Below are positions 1 to 13,400 of a stretch of 57,570 nucleotides of DNA, one piece after another. A program made the position numbers and the translations under genes. The notes under the pieces are model-generated. The model was not told where the DNA came from. It was given only the letters and a program-made list of their open reading frames with translations, and made no database searches. The stretch is from Gnetum montanum (lineage: Eukaryota > Streptophyta > Gnetopsida > Gnetales > Gnetaceae). Position 1 is the first letter of the stretch, and every line of letters begins with the position of its first letter. The DNA lies in assembly GCA_015680685.1 (NCBI GenBank), contig MNCI01023346.1, forward strand, positions 42,816 to 100,385, read 5' to 3'.

Positions 1-295
1 GGAATGGATACTAATGCTAGGTTAATTAAGACTTAGTTAGTTAAAGTTAGTTAATTAGACTCTTCACCTTTTCCCTCCTAGCATAGGCAATAAAACATAA
101 AAGATATAAAAATCACATACCTCAGACTTACTTAACCATACAACTGTGACAAATACAAGTCTGGGAAGACAACGAACGATTAACCTTAAGTGTTCCATAA
201 GGCGTGTAGGCACTTAGTCTACGGAGTTCGACTGGACTGCATGTGTAATGCTCGTATTCGTATGGTTGAGTGTAGGGGTACCTCGCCACTCATCA
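1..295 (+). mobile_element. Right end of an LTR (LTR family A)
   Basis: The last bases before 296 read GGGGTACCTCGCCACTCATCA. The same terminus recurs at 54706-54726 (+) and, reverse-complemented, at 55693-55713 (-), in each case with matching upstream sequence (an ATGGTTGAGTGTAGGGGTACC-type block). The other copies start with TGATGA and end with TCATCA, so this is the 3' part of an LTR whose 5' part lies left of the window. It may be a solo LTR or the 3' LTR of an element; the window edge prevents a decision. Confidence 0.75.
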
Positions 296-404
296 GTGTT
301 AAAATTGATCATTATATATGTTTAAATAGATGTGCAAAAACAAGAAACTACAAATAGTATTTAACATTGAATAAGCTTAGTAGTAGAATTGCTAGTTATA
401 TGCA

Positions 405-482
405 TAGCTAAGGATTGAACTTGTGATCTCATACTAAAAGTACTTGAGCAATGAGCTCATAACCAACTCAACTATGCTCATG
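405..482 (-). repeat. tRNA-like SINE fragment
   Basis: On the - strand the segment reads TAGTTGAGTTGGTTATGAGC, a good match to the RNA polymerase III box A consensus, followed about 30 bases later by AAGTTCAATCC, a box-B-like element. The spacing fits a tRNA head. There is no clear acceptor stem or CCA context, so a SINE head or tRNA pseudogene is more likely than a working tRNA gene. Confidence 0.5.
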
Positions 483-1189
483 GCTTGGTGAACTATAAAT
501 AGTACTTTAGATAGCTTAGGTTTAAGGTTCTTGGGGGTTTAAGTTTAAGCTTTAGGTCACTGTTGGTTCGTGTGCTTGAAATACCAATTCCTTTTTATAG
601 TAAAGTAGAGTAATTTTCACCTAAAAAAATAGCTTACGAGAACCAATGATATGAAAATAAATTTTATATGGTTAATGAGATTGAGAAGATAACAATTTAA
701 CCCTTTGACAAATCAACAAAGGATTAAATAGCTTGAAAAAAACATAGAACTTTAGAATATTCTTTAGATTGGGTATCAAAACTTGGTGTTTATTTATGAA
801 TGATCAACATTACATATTTATGCATAAATGATCTTATATCTAGGGCACATTGCATTATCAAAGCATTGTTAGCTCAAAGTAGTAAAAAAATGAGAATAGT
901 ACTTGGCATCAATGACTTGAATGCTATATTTTTGCATCACATCATTTAGCTATGAAGTGAACACTTATCATGATATAAGATTAACAACCAATAACTTGTG
1001 TACATCATCAAGAAGAATAAAAGAAAATGTTTTATTTACATCAACATCACTAGTAGAAAACATCGCAAGTTTATGTTTACTATAAGAATCAACAAAAATT
1101 TTAGCATTGGTAGAAAAAGTTTAGAATCCCAAACAAGAATGATAAATATGGATAAATGTAATTTAGAGTCCCATAAGAGTAGAGAAATC
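483..1189. other. Gene-less AT-rich stretch
   Basis: No open frame with recognisable protein similarity, no RNA gene and no clear repeat was seen here. The base composition is AT-rich, like the neighbouring non-coding DNA. Confidence 0.5.
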
Positions 1190-1275
1190 ACATCATCATT
1201 ATCATTATTATCCTATCCTTGTCCCAATAAAATGGTGTTGACTACATAAGTTCTTTCTTGCCATTTGTTTTTATG
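1190..1275 (-). mobile_element. LINE 3'-end fragment (antisense)
   Basis: Read on the - strand this ends in a GTTGAC...ATTGGGACAAGG motif followed by an (ATG/ATA)n-like tail. It is the same signature seen in sense at 6660-6722 (GACCCCATGTGGTTGGGATAAGG plus a GAC-repeat tail) and in antisense at 7000-7062 and 24935-24990. This is the 3' tail of plant non-LTR elements. Only the tail is present. Confidence 0.5.
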
Positions 1276-1558
1276 AAGAGCTAGATCTTTATTTATTTGT
1301 AGTTTCTTCAAATCCATGTCTTGACATCGCATCTGAGAAATGCCCTAATTTGAAAAAAAATAACCACCTACTAACTTAATGGAACGCTTCCTTCTCCTTT
1401 GGTATTGAGACTTAGAATTGGCATTTACCGAGTCAAAACCCTGGAGGTNACTTGCAACATTGGGCTCTGTTAAGGTTTTGGATTTAATTTTTNACACCCA
1501 AAATCCTGAGTCGAGCAATGCTATCAAGACCAAACATCCCATTGAATTTGGACGGTAC

Positions 1559-1630
1559 AGAGAACAAAAGAAAATGAAAAGAAAAGAAGAGGAAAAAACA
1601 GAAAGGAAAGAAAGGGAAAGGACAGAAAGT
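1559..1630 (+). repeat. Purine-rich tract
   Basis: About 70 bases are almost all A and G (AGAAAAGAAGAGGAAAAAAC-type sequence). A short open frame over it gives a Lys/Glu/Arg-rich peptide with no family resemblance, so low-complexity DNA is the simplest reading. It lies upstream of the candidate 5' exon of the NPH3 gene. Unresolved bases (N) occur nearby at 1449 and 1493. Confidence 0.5.
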
Positions 1631-1849
1631 ATTCGATCATATTGCTTGGCAGCTTTGGAACTTGATGAAGACAGTGGGATTACTGTGGTGAAACATTACA
1701 CTGTAATACAGTAATCATTTACGAAGGGCTCCACGGCAATCAGTGATATTATTGTAAGAAACGAACGTAATACGTGACTGTAAACCAACGCTTGCGCCAT
1801 TAAATAAAGCAAAAGTTGTGCCAGGCACAGTGGTGAGGCCCGCCTTTGC

Positions 1850-2087
1850 CCAGACGAGCAGGTGAACTTTGTGTCCCCACGGACGCACCCACCGCTCAAG
1901 TTTCATTCGATTTTAGTGCGACTCATGTTCTTGAATGGAATGTCCGCATAAATGAAAGTGTGGCGTTTAACCAACCCACAACCTCACTGAAACAAATAGG
2001 AAAAGCCATAACCATCGCTGTAGGAGAAGTAGTTTGTTCTGATGTTTGTGTTTTTTCTCTAATCCAGAACTCCTTTCAGAGATTCTG
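1850..2087 (+). other. Candidate non-coding first exon of the NPH3-type gene
   Basis: A less AT-rich block ends at GATTCTG followed by GTATGT, a good plant splice donor at 2088. The next strong + strand acceptor in front of recognised coding sequence is TTTCAG at 4481-4486. The block could be the transcription-start exon or 5' UTR exon of the NPH3-type gene. This is inference from position and one donor site only; it might instead belong to an unrelated transcript. Confidence 0.25.
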
Positions 2088-4228
2088 GTATGTTTTCGCA
2101 TTGTAACTTGACTTTTTATAGTTCCATGGCTAAGATGTTTTTTCAAAATTCTTTTTTTTTTTTTTTTTGCTGTGAATGAGTTTCTGTAATTTGGTTTCTG
2201 GCCCGGTTTTTTCTGAAGCCTCTGGGTTATTTATAAAAGAATGATCTTTTACATATCAGAGATTGTATAAGATTGTATGCAATTGTTTACCAGGTGGCTC
2301 AGTTGGGCTTGTGACGGTTTTTGACAGAAATTCGAGCAACGGCCTTTAGAATGTTAGTCTTTATGTGCATTGTTCTTGTTAATGTTGGTCTAGTTATTAT
2401 GAGTTAATTTTACATGACAATTTTCGTTAGTCTGGCTTGTCCTGAACGTAGGCGCTGGAAATTCTTTTTGCCATTTTTTAATGGGATCATAGGTTGGTTT
2501 ACGAATACCCTATGCTTAAAAGCTCTTATGTATGTATGGAATAGCGAAATGATATTCTTGTTATGTCATGGTTTGCTGTCGGGGAAGCAAAAATTTTAAT
2601 AAGAACTTTATTAACTTAGATCTCCAGGAAGAAAAATCCTGCAACAGTCTAGAGGATGCCATCTACAGGATCCAAGTAGTAATTCAGGGTTACTAAGCCA
2701 CTGCTTCAACAACGAAAGCTACACACCGTTGAGTAGCAATTAAGAATGTCCATAATGCCACCGAACTCACCCTAGTTTCTGCTTTCTTCACTGTCAAATG
2801 AAGCAAATAGCTCAACGGTGCGAGTACGTTGAGACTTCAGGTAACAATTTATCAATTTAAACACAAAGATTAGCAGTTAATAGAATTGAGTTCTGTAAGT
2901 AGGTGAGTACACAAAATAGTACCTTTTCGCTTATAAAGTTATCTTTTGAAATAAGAAATGTGAAGTCCGAGTCAGTGAATATCCAAGATCCACTTCATAC
3001 GGGTACGAAGATGTCTGTAAAATTTCTTGTTGGCAACTACTTCAGAGCTTTTTCTTGCTACTAAGCATCTCACTAATGTAATTTCCTGACACTACCTATT
3101 TGTTTAAATATGTCTTAGTTTCTTTCTATAAACTTAGATTTTGACATGGGCGGAGATGAGATCTATCTTTAATGCTGATTGTTAGTTCAGAGATGAGTGT
3201 TAATTTGTTTTACAGTTTGGATTGTTTTGGTCTAAAATTTTACAGCTCGGATTTTGAAGTTATTGTACTTAAAAATCCAATAAAATAAAGCAATTCTGAT
3301 AGCTAGTAATTGAATCATCTCAATTGTATGAACTATTTCAATTCTTTGACAATCAGATTATTGGATTGCAGAACATGAACGATGCTGTATGCGTAACCAG
3401 ATGTTGTGCTCAATGAGCACTAATCCTCATGAATTCATGCATTAACAACACTGGAATGTGATTTGTCTATTATGATGGATGTTACTTGATGGTTGTGAAC
3501 TGCTTTTCGAGAGTCTTTTGACCTTCACTATTTATGATGACGAGCATAAGGTAGACAGTTTTTACTTTGACATCATACTTTCAGAAGCTTGTTTATCCAG
3601 TGCTATACCAGCTATGCATTATGTTTGTGTATCAAGTTTAGTCCTTCCTTGGAAATTGATCCTTTGGGCGAATTTATATGTTTTTCGGAATATTTTGTTC
3701 AGTAATAGTTGATGGGTTAATGTACATTTATTTTATTGAATTCAGGACTTTGTATTAAAAGTGAAAGTAATGAAGTGCACAGTGCCAAAAACTGGAAGAG
3801 ACAAGGACTTGCCTCCGCTCCTCACCACAAAATTGAGATCATCACATCCCCTTTTGAAAAAAATCCTCATCCTGTACAATGAATTTACAAAAGAATTGGC
3901 AGGGGCCTAGAAAACTTTATTAAATGCCTTGTTACTCTTGCTGTTAATCTAAAACTGTCTGCATATAGATATTCCGTTATGAATACCAAATTTCTTTCAT
4001 TGATGTGCTTGTTTACTTACTAAATTCAGAATGAAATCATAGCTGAATCGGAAATTAATATTGTTTCCTGGAAAGATTTTGTGATTTGGAAAATGCTTGG
4101 ATTTACTACAGGCCTAATGGATAACTTCTACTTAGTTTTCATCATGTGAATGTTAGCTTTTTCTTTGCTGAGCAATTAAATGAGATAATACAACCAAGTT
4201 TTATATATAAAACAGAATGTCTGCACCG
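2088..4228 (+). other. Probable 5' intron or upstream region of the NPH3-type gene
   Basis: Short open frames here (for example 2414-2599 and 3479-3712) resemble no protein family. The missing start-codon exon of the NPH3-type protein, expected to carry a few tens of residues, should lie here or further upstream, but I could not identify it with confidence. Confidence 0.35.
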
Positions 4229-4345
4229 ATGCCATGATAGCTTAGGTGGTTAAAGCCAGAGTCTTGCAAGGTGCAGGCCACATGTTGAAATGAGCAAGCT
4301 AAGGCATTGTAGTATGCCTTAGGGTTACACAGAATCTGGTTTCGG
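4229..4345 (+). repeat. tRNA-like SINE fragment
   Basis: The segment contains TAGCTTAGGTGGTTAAAGCC, a near-perfect box A, and about 40 bases later a degenerate box B (ATGTTGAAATG). It lies in the intron just upstream of the BTB exon. A working tRNA is unlikely because the box B is eroded. Confidence 0.45.
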
Positions 4346-4486
4346 TGGAATTTTTTCTGGAAAAATCATTAAAGCATGGAAGGAGCACATATTTGTCTAT
4401 ATGAATCCTTATATTCATATCAAATTTACTGAGACTCATTTATTCATTTCGTTGAATTCTTATGTGCGTAGTGCCGCTTATTTCAG

Positions 4487-7400
4487 GTTTTCTGGTTCGG
4501 GGCTTCCAAGTGATATTACTATCGAAGTTGATGATAAAACTTTCTATCTTCATAAGGTTAGTGTTTTTACAGTTTTGAATGATGTTCCTATGTCTTCTCT
4601 GCATTCATTTTTTAAAATGTTAATTCCATTGCAGTTTCCATTGTTATCAACCTGTGGTAAAATAGCAAAGCTTTTGGAGGAGCGTTCTGCTGACGGAAAA
4701 CATGTCAGTCACCTTACTTTATCTGATTTTCCTGGTGGACCTGATGCCTTTGAAATTACAGCAAAGTATTGTTATGGAAGAAAAGTGGAGCTTACTCCTT
4801 CAAATGTTGTAATTGTCTACTGTGCTGCACATTATCTTGAAATGACAGATGAATATGAGGACGGTAACCTTCAATCACAAGCGGAATCTTTCCTTCACAA
4901 AGTTGTCCTTCAAAATTGGAAAAACTGCATCCATGCATTAAGAAGCTGTGAGCATGTTCTTTCAAGATCTGAAGAACTGCAAATTTTTAAAAAATGCACT
5001 AGTGCTCTTTCAATGATGGCTTGTACAGACCCCAGCTTGTTTGGTTGGCCAATGATGATGTATGGATCTTTACAGAGTCCTGGAGGTAGCATTCTGTGGA
5101 ATGGAATTAATACTGGTGCAAGGGTGAGGAGTTCATATTCTGACTGGTGGTACGAGGATCTTACAGAGTTCAGTCTGGGCATTTTTGAAAAAGTCATGAT
5201 AGCCATGGAAGTAAGAGGCATACGGCCTGAAAACAGGGCAGGTGCAGTTGTACATTATGCAAGAAGATATCTTCCTGGCCTTAGCAGGCGACATGGAAGC
5301 CATGCAAGAAGCATTCAAGGTTCAAAAACAAAGCAAGGTTCTGTATCCTCTGTATCTGATCAAAAATTACTTTTGGAAACTTTGGAACGTCTCTTGCCTT
5401 TTCTTAAGGGAGTAGTCTCCAGTAGAACGTTAGTTGCATTCTTAAGGACATCAATACTGGTAAATGCAACCCAGACATGCAGAGACAACTTGGAGAAAAG
5501 AATAGGCATCCAGTTGGAACTTGCAACTCTTGACAGCCTTCTTATCCCTAACTATTCTGAAACTGTGGAAACACTCTATGACACAGACTGTGTGGAGAGG
5601 ATCCTCAGATATTTTCTTTCTTCTGCCTCTGAAAACATCCAAGCTTCTTCTTCACCTGTGATGGCAGTAGATTCTATTGCAGGATCACCAGTGGAAGATC
5701 CACTTCGAAAGGTTGCAAAAATAGTAGATGACTATCTTATTGAGATAGCTTCAGATCCAAACCTCAAGCCTTATAAATTTTTTTCACTAGCGGAGGCTCT
5801 TCCAGCTTCTTCACGGCCGTTGCATGATGGTTTGTACAGAGCACTTGATATTTATCTTAAGGTAAGTTACTGAAACTAAACTTGATCTCATACAAGAAAA
5901 TAGAATAGATTTTAATTTAGGGGCAGCTTTTACCTCATCCATAATGAATTATGTGTGTTTAAATTCAACTGTTAATCTAACAATTTTTAAGTAGCTATTA
6001 ATCATGTATTATTTAATGTTTGCATTCAGAATTGAATGTAATAATAGCATGCCACTGCAAAATTATTTCCCTTCATCCTTCAGATATGTTGTTAAAGCTT
6101 ATTAGTTGCAGTAAACAGCATGAACAGTTGATTGCTTTGAAATCTTCATCCCTTAACATTACTGGTAGTGGTCTTTATATTTGAGCTGTAGCTTGTAAGT
6201 AAGACTTGCAACATTGAGTCTAAAAACTGCTGTTTATAATGAGATATATAGATATTGTTGAAAAGATAATGGCTGGAGTTGAACTCTGTCTACAAGGTCC
6301 CTATGGTCTCCACATGAACATGATAAAACAGTTCAGTTTCAGTTTCATTTGTGTACTTGAAGGGTAAGGTAGATGTTGGATATGACTAGGAAAGATCAAA
6401 TCAACATCTCTCTTATTAGGGGAAGTTTGGGAGTAGCTCCCATATATGAGAAGATTAAGGAAAGTCATCTTAGATGGTTTGGTCATGCATTAAGAAGACT
6501 AGAGAATGCTCCTATTGGAAGAGGTTGCTTTATTAAAGCTGAGGGAAACCAACAAAGAGGTAGACTAAAACATACTTGGTTTACTTGTATAACGAAATTT
6601 ATCCAAGTCCCAATAGTTAGGTATTAATACTTATTTGGCTCTTAATAAAAGCGAATGACATAAAAGAACTTATTTAGCTGACCCCATGTGGTTGGGATAA
6701 GGCTATGGTGACGACGACGACTAGATTCTGTACCTGTTTGGAACACATAACTCAGCAAAAATGACAGAATGTCATAAGTTAAAGAATAACCATGAGAGAA
6801 ATAAAAGAATCCTAAAACCAGCTCATCTTTTGATTAACTAGAATAAAAATTTATGCATAAGCCACTAACCAAGATTGGTGCTATACCACATCTGGATGGT
6901 AGGCATGATAATGTGATGATATCCCAACAATCTCTCCATTAATGCCAATGCCCTGGTCTTTGGTATTACTTATATAAAACATTTTTCCCCTCTTCTTTAT
7001 GATCATCATCCTAGCTTTGTCTCAAAAAAAGGGTGTTGGCTAAATCCTTTTCTATTTGCAGTTTCTGCATATCATCTTCAATTGATTTTTCTATATCTTT
7101 TTTTTTTGGGTTTTCTTTTCAGTAGTTTTCTTGGAATAGTGATGTAGCAATCTTTCTTGATTGTAACTCCTGTGCATTCTGGCCAGACATCTTGGCCCTT
7201 TCTAGATGTCTTGGCGTCCTCAGCTTGACTTCTCCAGAGATGTCTTGACACATTTGGGACATCTTGAAACATTTAAATTAGGTGCCAAGGAAGATGAATA
7301 GTCACAAGCAGCCTTGAAATTGGTATCACGGGTTTAGCTTTGGAAACCAATTATGGAGTGTAAGGTTGAGAGCTCATTGAGAGCATTGTGAAGAATCAAT

Positions 7401-10400
7401 AGAGGCTTAGGAAGAGAGTGAGAAGAGCTGTCCTTGAGTGGTGGCTTAGTCCTTGTGAAGAGTGAGAGTGTGAGTAAGGGAATTTGGTGTTTATGCATTA
7501 TCCTTGGGATGTATGCTTACTAATTTATTTTGTACTTATTTTTCATTTGGGTCTCATCAAGAATAAAGAGCAATTTCCTTTTCTTGTCATCGAGGCTTCT
7601 TGGATATGTGTTAATATCTTGAGGGCCTAGATTGTGAAATCCAAGTGAGCTCCTCACCATCTTGGTATCAATGTAAAGGATTTGAAGGCAATTCACGTCA
7701 AGTTAAAGCAATTCGCTTCATCACAACACAAGGATTTGCTTGTCTCACTTGTTTTTTTTTTCTTTTTTGGCATGCAATTTTAATTGTGTTATTTTTTATA
7801 CTTAATTAAGGTTTGAGTGAAATCCTTTTAGTCCTTTTGAGCGATCAATTGTATTGGGTATTGGAAATTTTTGTTTTTTGAGATAACCCATTACCTTAAA
7901 TTAGCTAGAGTTACTTTGAATTGTGTGAATTTCAATTTGGGTTTTCATAATCCTTTGTGGGTACTCTTGACCTTTGAATTTTTCTTTTAGGTATTTGTGA
8001 ATTTTGTCTTTTAGGCCATTTTGAGCATGATCCCTACGAAGAAAATGGTCTAAGATTTGGCTAAGGACATGGACGAGATGAAGAATGTTTTCTAGAATGT
8101 TTACATATGCTCTATTTATTGTAGCAAATATATTTTCTTTTTTTGGTTTTAGTTGGTACACACATTTCTTTCTTCTATTTCAACAATTTTTTCCTTTAAG
8201 TTGGTCATTCATTATAACAATCACCTCATGTTTGTCTTTTAACTAAGAATTCGAGCTTTCAAAGGGGATCAAACTATCATATTTTGATTTAATAATGCAT
8301 ACCTAGGTTTTCCTTGGGAAGGCAATGTCGGTTATGAAATACCTACATCCACCATTAGTTTCTCTATTTCCATAGCTTCCTATCTCTGTATGGAAGAATT
8401 CTAGTATCCAGGTCTCTGCTAGTATTTGTCATGGAAATGGGGTTCTTACATATTTCCCAAATGCACATGCTTTGCAGAAAATAAGATCTTTTAGATTCAA
8501 ATCTTGGAAGTCATGAATCATGAGTGGAAGCTTGTGTGTATATCCTTTGCTTAAGTGCCCAAAATATTCTTTTGACTAGTTACATATGCTCTATTTATTG
8601 TAGCAAGTATCATTTCTTTTTTTCGATTTTAGTTGGTATACCCATTTCTTTCTTCTATTTCAACAATTTTTTCCTTATGTTGATAGTTCATAATTACACA
8701 TTATAATATCCATTCACAGGGAGCAAGAGCTAACACCCAAAGCCCCCCAGAAAGAAAGCTAGTTGAAAGAAGAAAATGCACTGGTGGCTTCTTTCTACAA
8801 CAATCAAACTAACATTAACCTATAATATTAAAAACGAAATCAACAGCACCTAGATCTAGCTTTGAAGTAGGTCAATGAATATTAATTTTAAGAATTAAGA
8901 GATAATTTTAAAAAGAAATAGCCATAGTAAATATCTGTGCAAGATTTATCAGATTAAAAAAAATCAAACTTTTTTTTATTCAACCTAAAAAGAAATATCT
9001 AATTAGGATCATTTACACATTTGTAAACCAAAGAAATGACTACAGAAGTAGATAAATTAATAATCTCAGATTTGTTCAATCACATAATAATCTTTTATAA
9101 TTTCCAGCAACATACAAAACAAGATCATCTGAATTTAACTCTTGCAACCATTTTACCATTAATCATTTAATCAGGAAATTCATATGTTCAATAGCAGAGA
9201 ATAGATAGATCATAATCATAAATTAACATCCTATATTTTCCCCCACTCCATCAACTTATATAAAGATATTAAAATTAGACTTGAGAAGGTATAGGAAAAA
9301 AAAAGAATAATTCAAGATTCAGATCCAAGATTTATGCATTCAAAGGGGGAGGATTCATCAACCAAATTCTAACCAAAACCCAAAAATTCAACAATTTTAG
9401 AACATTCACAATTATCAATGGGCCCAAGGATACTTTCACTTTCTGCCGGCTGTACCAATCCTCATATTATGGATCCTTGGCCCCTGTTGACAATCTTTTG
9501 CCAAAAATGCCCCAAATCGTTATGGGTGTTTCTGAATCATTACAGAAACAACTCTCCTCCAAGTCATTTAGGTGTGAGAGCGTAGAGGACAGGTGGAGAG
9601 ATCTGAAAAAAGCAATAAAGGTTTCAACAATCTAAGCTTACAACAACAGTCTTGATAATTTCATACAAGCATTGTGAAGGTGGTTAGGCAAGCAAGAAGA
9701 GAGAAGTTTGAGAAAATCAGCCCTTGCTAGCCATTATCAAACATAACAGAGATGGATCTTTTTATCTCCTTGCTTAGATATCTTACGTACTAGGAGGAAT
9801 TACCAAAATATTGGATTGTTATGCAGCACTTGTTTTCTTTCTTCTTGGTATCTCCTATAGCAGCCATAGTCTTCTCTCCCTTCCCAGCCACACTCCTTGT
9901 TGCTATATCTCTTTTTCTTTTTTGTCCTGCTTAGCTACTTTTGCCTTGTGTGTTTTTTTCCTCTCCTCCTCTCCCTATTTGTAGGTGGAATAAGGGATAA
10001 TGGATGGTTTCTTGTAACTGACTTCTTGGGAACTATTTGTATTTTCTTTCTTTCTTTTTAAAGTTCTCTCTTTCTCTCCAACAATGAGTCATGAGTTCAA
10101 TTCTCTTCATGATCACTATAAAAAAATCAATAAAATATGTATATTCATAGGTTGCAGGTTCAACTCCTAAACCAACAATTTTTAATATTTTAGAATTCAG
10201 ATTTTGCTAGATCTCAAGTTCAATTCCTCTTGATAATTACAAAACATTCCAACATAATATCTATCTTTTATCATTCAATATTGTCATAAGATGCAAGGAA
10301 AGAGTTTTCAAAATAGATTCATGATTAGGGTAGTTCAGGATATATAATCAAATAGGGTACCTTCTTTTTCAAGTCATTAGCGATGTGAATTTTCCCATCG

Positions 10401-13400
10401 TCTTACGAACCTTGAAAGGTCATCATGTGACCTTTCTGCAGCTATTGAGAGGGTACTTATACTCTACTATTTTAAACTAAAAAGAGCAATGCATCACATT
10501 TAAAAATAAAATATAGAGCTACGGTATTTGCACACAATATCCCTGATTCATGGGTTAGGTTTCTCCAACTTGATTCATAGGTCAAGTTCCTCAAAATGAG
10601 CATTCTTTTGCATCTCAACATACCTATTTTAGCCCTTGAGGCACACCTTAGAGTATTGTCCTTTGTTTTTCTTTTGTTTCTCAACATCTCTATTGAAATA
10701 GAATAGAAAATATTTTGTTTTCCCATATATTTATTATTATTATTATTTTAAAAAATTCCCNGGTTATGCTTCTTTAGTGCTAGTGTATAAAATACATTTT
10801 TAATTTGAACGATTTCTTCTTCAATCTTTTATCATTCTCTTAGTGCCATCATTTGTCAATATGGACTAACCCATTAAGGTATGATTTACTATGGTCCACT
10901 AGCTACTTGATGTAATAGTCATTGAATATGTATTTTTACCATGCCTTGAGGTGGCATGTATCTTGGCACACCCTTTGAAATTGAACTTGTAACTTGGAGA
11001 CCACAAGCTACACAAGCTACATGCCCTAACCAAGTGAGCTATGTGCCTCATTGACAGTTTATCTTTAATCATTGTTATTCTTAATTTGAATAAGTTTATC
11101 TTCAATCTTTGTTTAAGTCTCACTCAATCCATATTTGTAGATAGCACGAGTTGGTGTAATGCTTCACTAGTACTCACAAGATACAATGTATTAAAGAGAT
11201 CTTTATTTCCAGTCACATATCATGAACAATGAGAGCCTATATACCATTCTTGATGCTCTATCTTTGCAGTCTTTTCATCTTGTGTGATACCATTAATGAT
11301 TTCAATAATTTCATCATCTAAAAGATTTGCTTTGTCTTTACGTCTGGAATTATTATTCCAGTTATAATTATTCCTTTGATTTTACCCACTTGGCTTAGTT
11401 GCCTATTTTAACAAAAATTAAGCAATCTAGAATTTTTCTTAAAAATCTCGGTTAGTTTAATATTTTTTAATCTCTTTTTTTAGTAATAATTTTTAAATGT
11501 TATTTAGTATGCTCTATGTCTGTTGTTGATGATAACATGACTCTGTTTACAAGATGGTTGTCTTATGTGCAAGAAGTTGCGAGTTCAATTATGATTGAAA
11601 TATTATTTATTATTAATTTTTTTCTTTTTGGCTTGGCAGCCTATTTTAATAAAAATTAAGTAATCTAGAAGCTTTCTTGAAAATCCTGCTTATATTAATG
11701 TTTTCTTTCTCTTTTTTAAAGTAACAATTTTTGAATATTATTTAGTATGTTCTATGTTTATTGCTAATGAAACATGACTCTATTTACAAGATTGGTGTCA
11801 TATATAAGAAGTTGTGAATTAAGTATGGTTAACAAATTATTATATTACTTTTTTTCTTTGCTTGAACCTTTTATTTTTGTTTCTTTTCTTTTTGGCTTCA
11901 CTTTTTTGAATTAGTTCTTTTGATTTACCTTTTATGTTTTTTTTTTATTGTTTGTTTCTTTCTGCTAATAATAGGTTTACTTTTCCTAAAACTCGTTGTT
12001 ATATACTTTAAAATTATTTCTTTTTCCTTTTGTCCCCATAACTAGTTCTTTTTATTGTTTTAAGACTAACCATTAGCCATTACATGTCAACGAGCCGCTA
12101 ACTGTATTACTATTTGTTTTCTCTTTGATCCTTGATAAATCAATTGCAACTGATGATTAATCTAGTATAATTGGCAATATCCTGCAAAGAAATAATATGC
12201 AGGCAATAGAAGGTACAATGTTTCCTTGCTTGTTTGGTTTTTTTGTTGTTTACTAACATTTTGTTTTACATTATTTTCTTTGGAGTGTTGGATGTTTGTT
12301 CATTTAGCAAATTAAAGCAACAATTTTTTAGTATATGCCCTTCATGGTTGCAAATAAGATATGGATTACCTTGGTCTCTACTGCTTTGATTGTTCATCTG
12401 GGTCATTTTCTTTGAATGTGCTTTATGCATTACTTGGTTGACACTTTTATCTTCCAAATCCATCTATGGTTCTTGATTGTTTAGTTTCAATATTAATGTG
12501 GGAGTTTTAGGTCTTGAACATTGTGTTTCAATTGCTTTCACCAATATTTTTTATTTTTCCTGGTAGTTCTTGAGTGATGGTTATTGGTAGATGGTAATTC
12601 ATACTTCATGTAAGTTGGATAATCAATTTGTAAGTGATCGTAAATTAAGAATGTCTCTGTTAGTTTACAGTTTGTTAACCAAAGATCAGTTAACTTACGA
12701 AATGGTGTAAAGTGAAAAGTCATGAGTTCTAACTCTCTGAAAGTTTTTAGTTTCATGGTTAGTATGTGTTTTGTATCATGGTGAAAAGAGAAAGTAATTC
12801 CTAAATAGGAAGACGACAAAAAAGATTAAAAGGTTAGAGGAAGGATTTATGAAGGTGTTATTGTAAGAATAGGAAACTTTGTTTTTCATGTAAAGAAGAA
12901 TTTTATACATAGAGCGATTTTGATTCAAGTGTTTTATGCTGTTACCTTACCTTCTTATGGTCCTAGACAAAGTCAAGTGTCAACATGGTATTAGAGCCTG
13001 AGGAAGGTAAAAAGACTGATAATGATAAAGATCCCAAGAAATATGTCGAGGATCTTACACATTTTATGCAATGTTTGATGCTGAAATAGGAAGATAATAA
13101 CCTAAGATTACTCATGAACAACATTGTAACGGATACCCAAGAGCTTACGATGAAAAATTATCAAGCATGGATAAATAGAATGAGAGTTCTACTAAACGGT
13201 AATAGATTATGGTGTGTAGTATCCAACCCAAACGTCGGACTTGATAATGACTAGAAGTGAACAGAATGATATGGCTCTTGAACTACTACTTACAAGTATT
13301 TTAGAGGAAGCCTCCAGTTTCATATATGGAATAAATAGGGCAGCAAAAATTTGGGAACATTTGCGTCTTATATTTGGAAGATTGGATAAAGCCAAGGAAG

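Noticed and set aside
4401-4486. In-frame ATG at 4401 as NPH3 start
   Set aside because: The upstream peptide (HIKFTETHLFISL) is unlike any NPH3 N-terminus and a consensus acceptor TTTCAG lies right before the conserved BTB residues, so this is probably intron. It stays possible as an alternative start.
4910-5642. Antisense open frames over the NPH3 exon
   Set aside because: They mirror the strongly conserved sense coding sequence and have no motif of their own.
9421-9483. Inverted repeat GGGCCCAAGGAT / ATCCTTGGCCCC as a terminator hairpin or transposon end
   Set aside because: One mismatch, a 40-base loop and no target duplication or partner; too little to call.
10945-11050. Functional tRNA gene on the - strand
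   Set aside because: Box A is good, but the spacing to box B is too long and no acceptor stem pairs, so a SINE or tRNA pseudogene is more likely.
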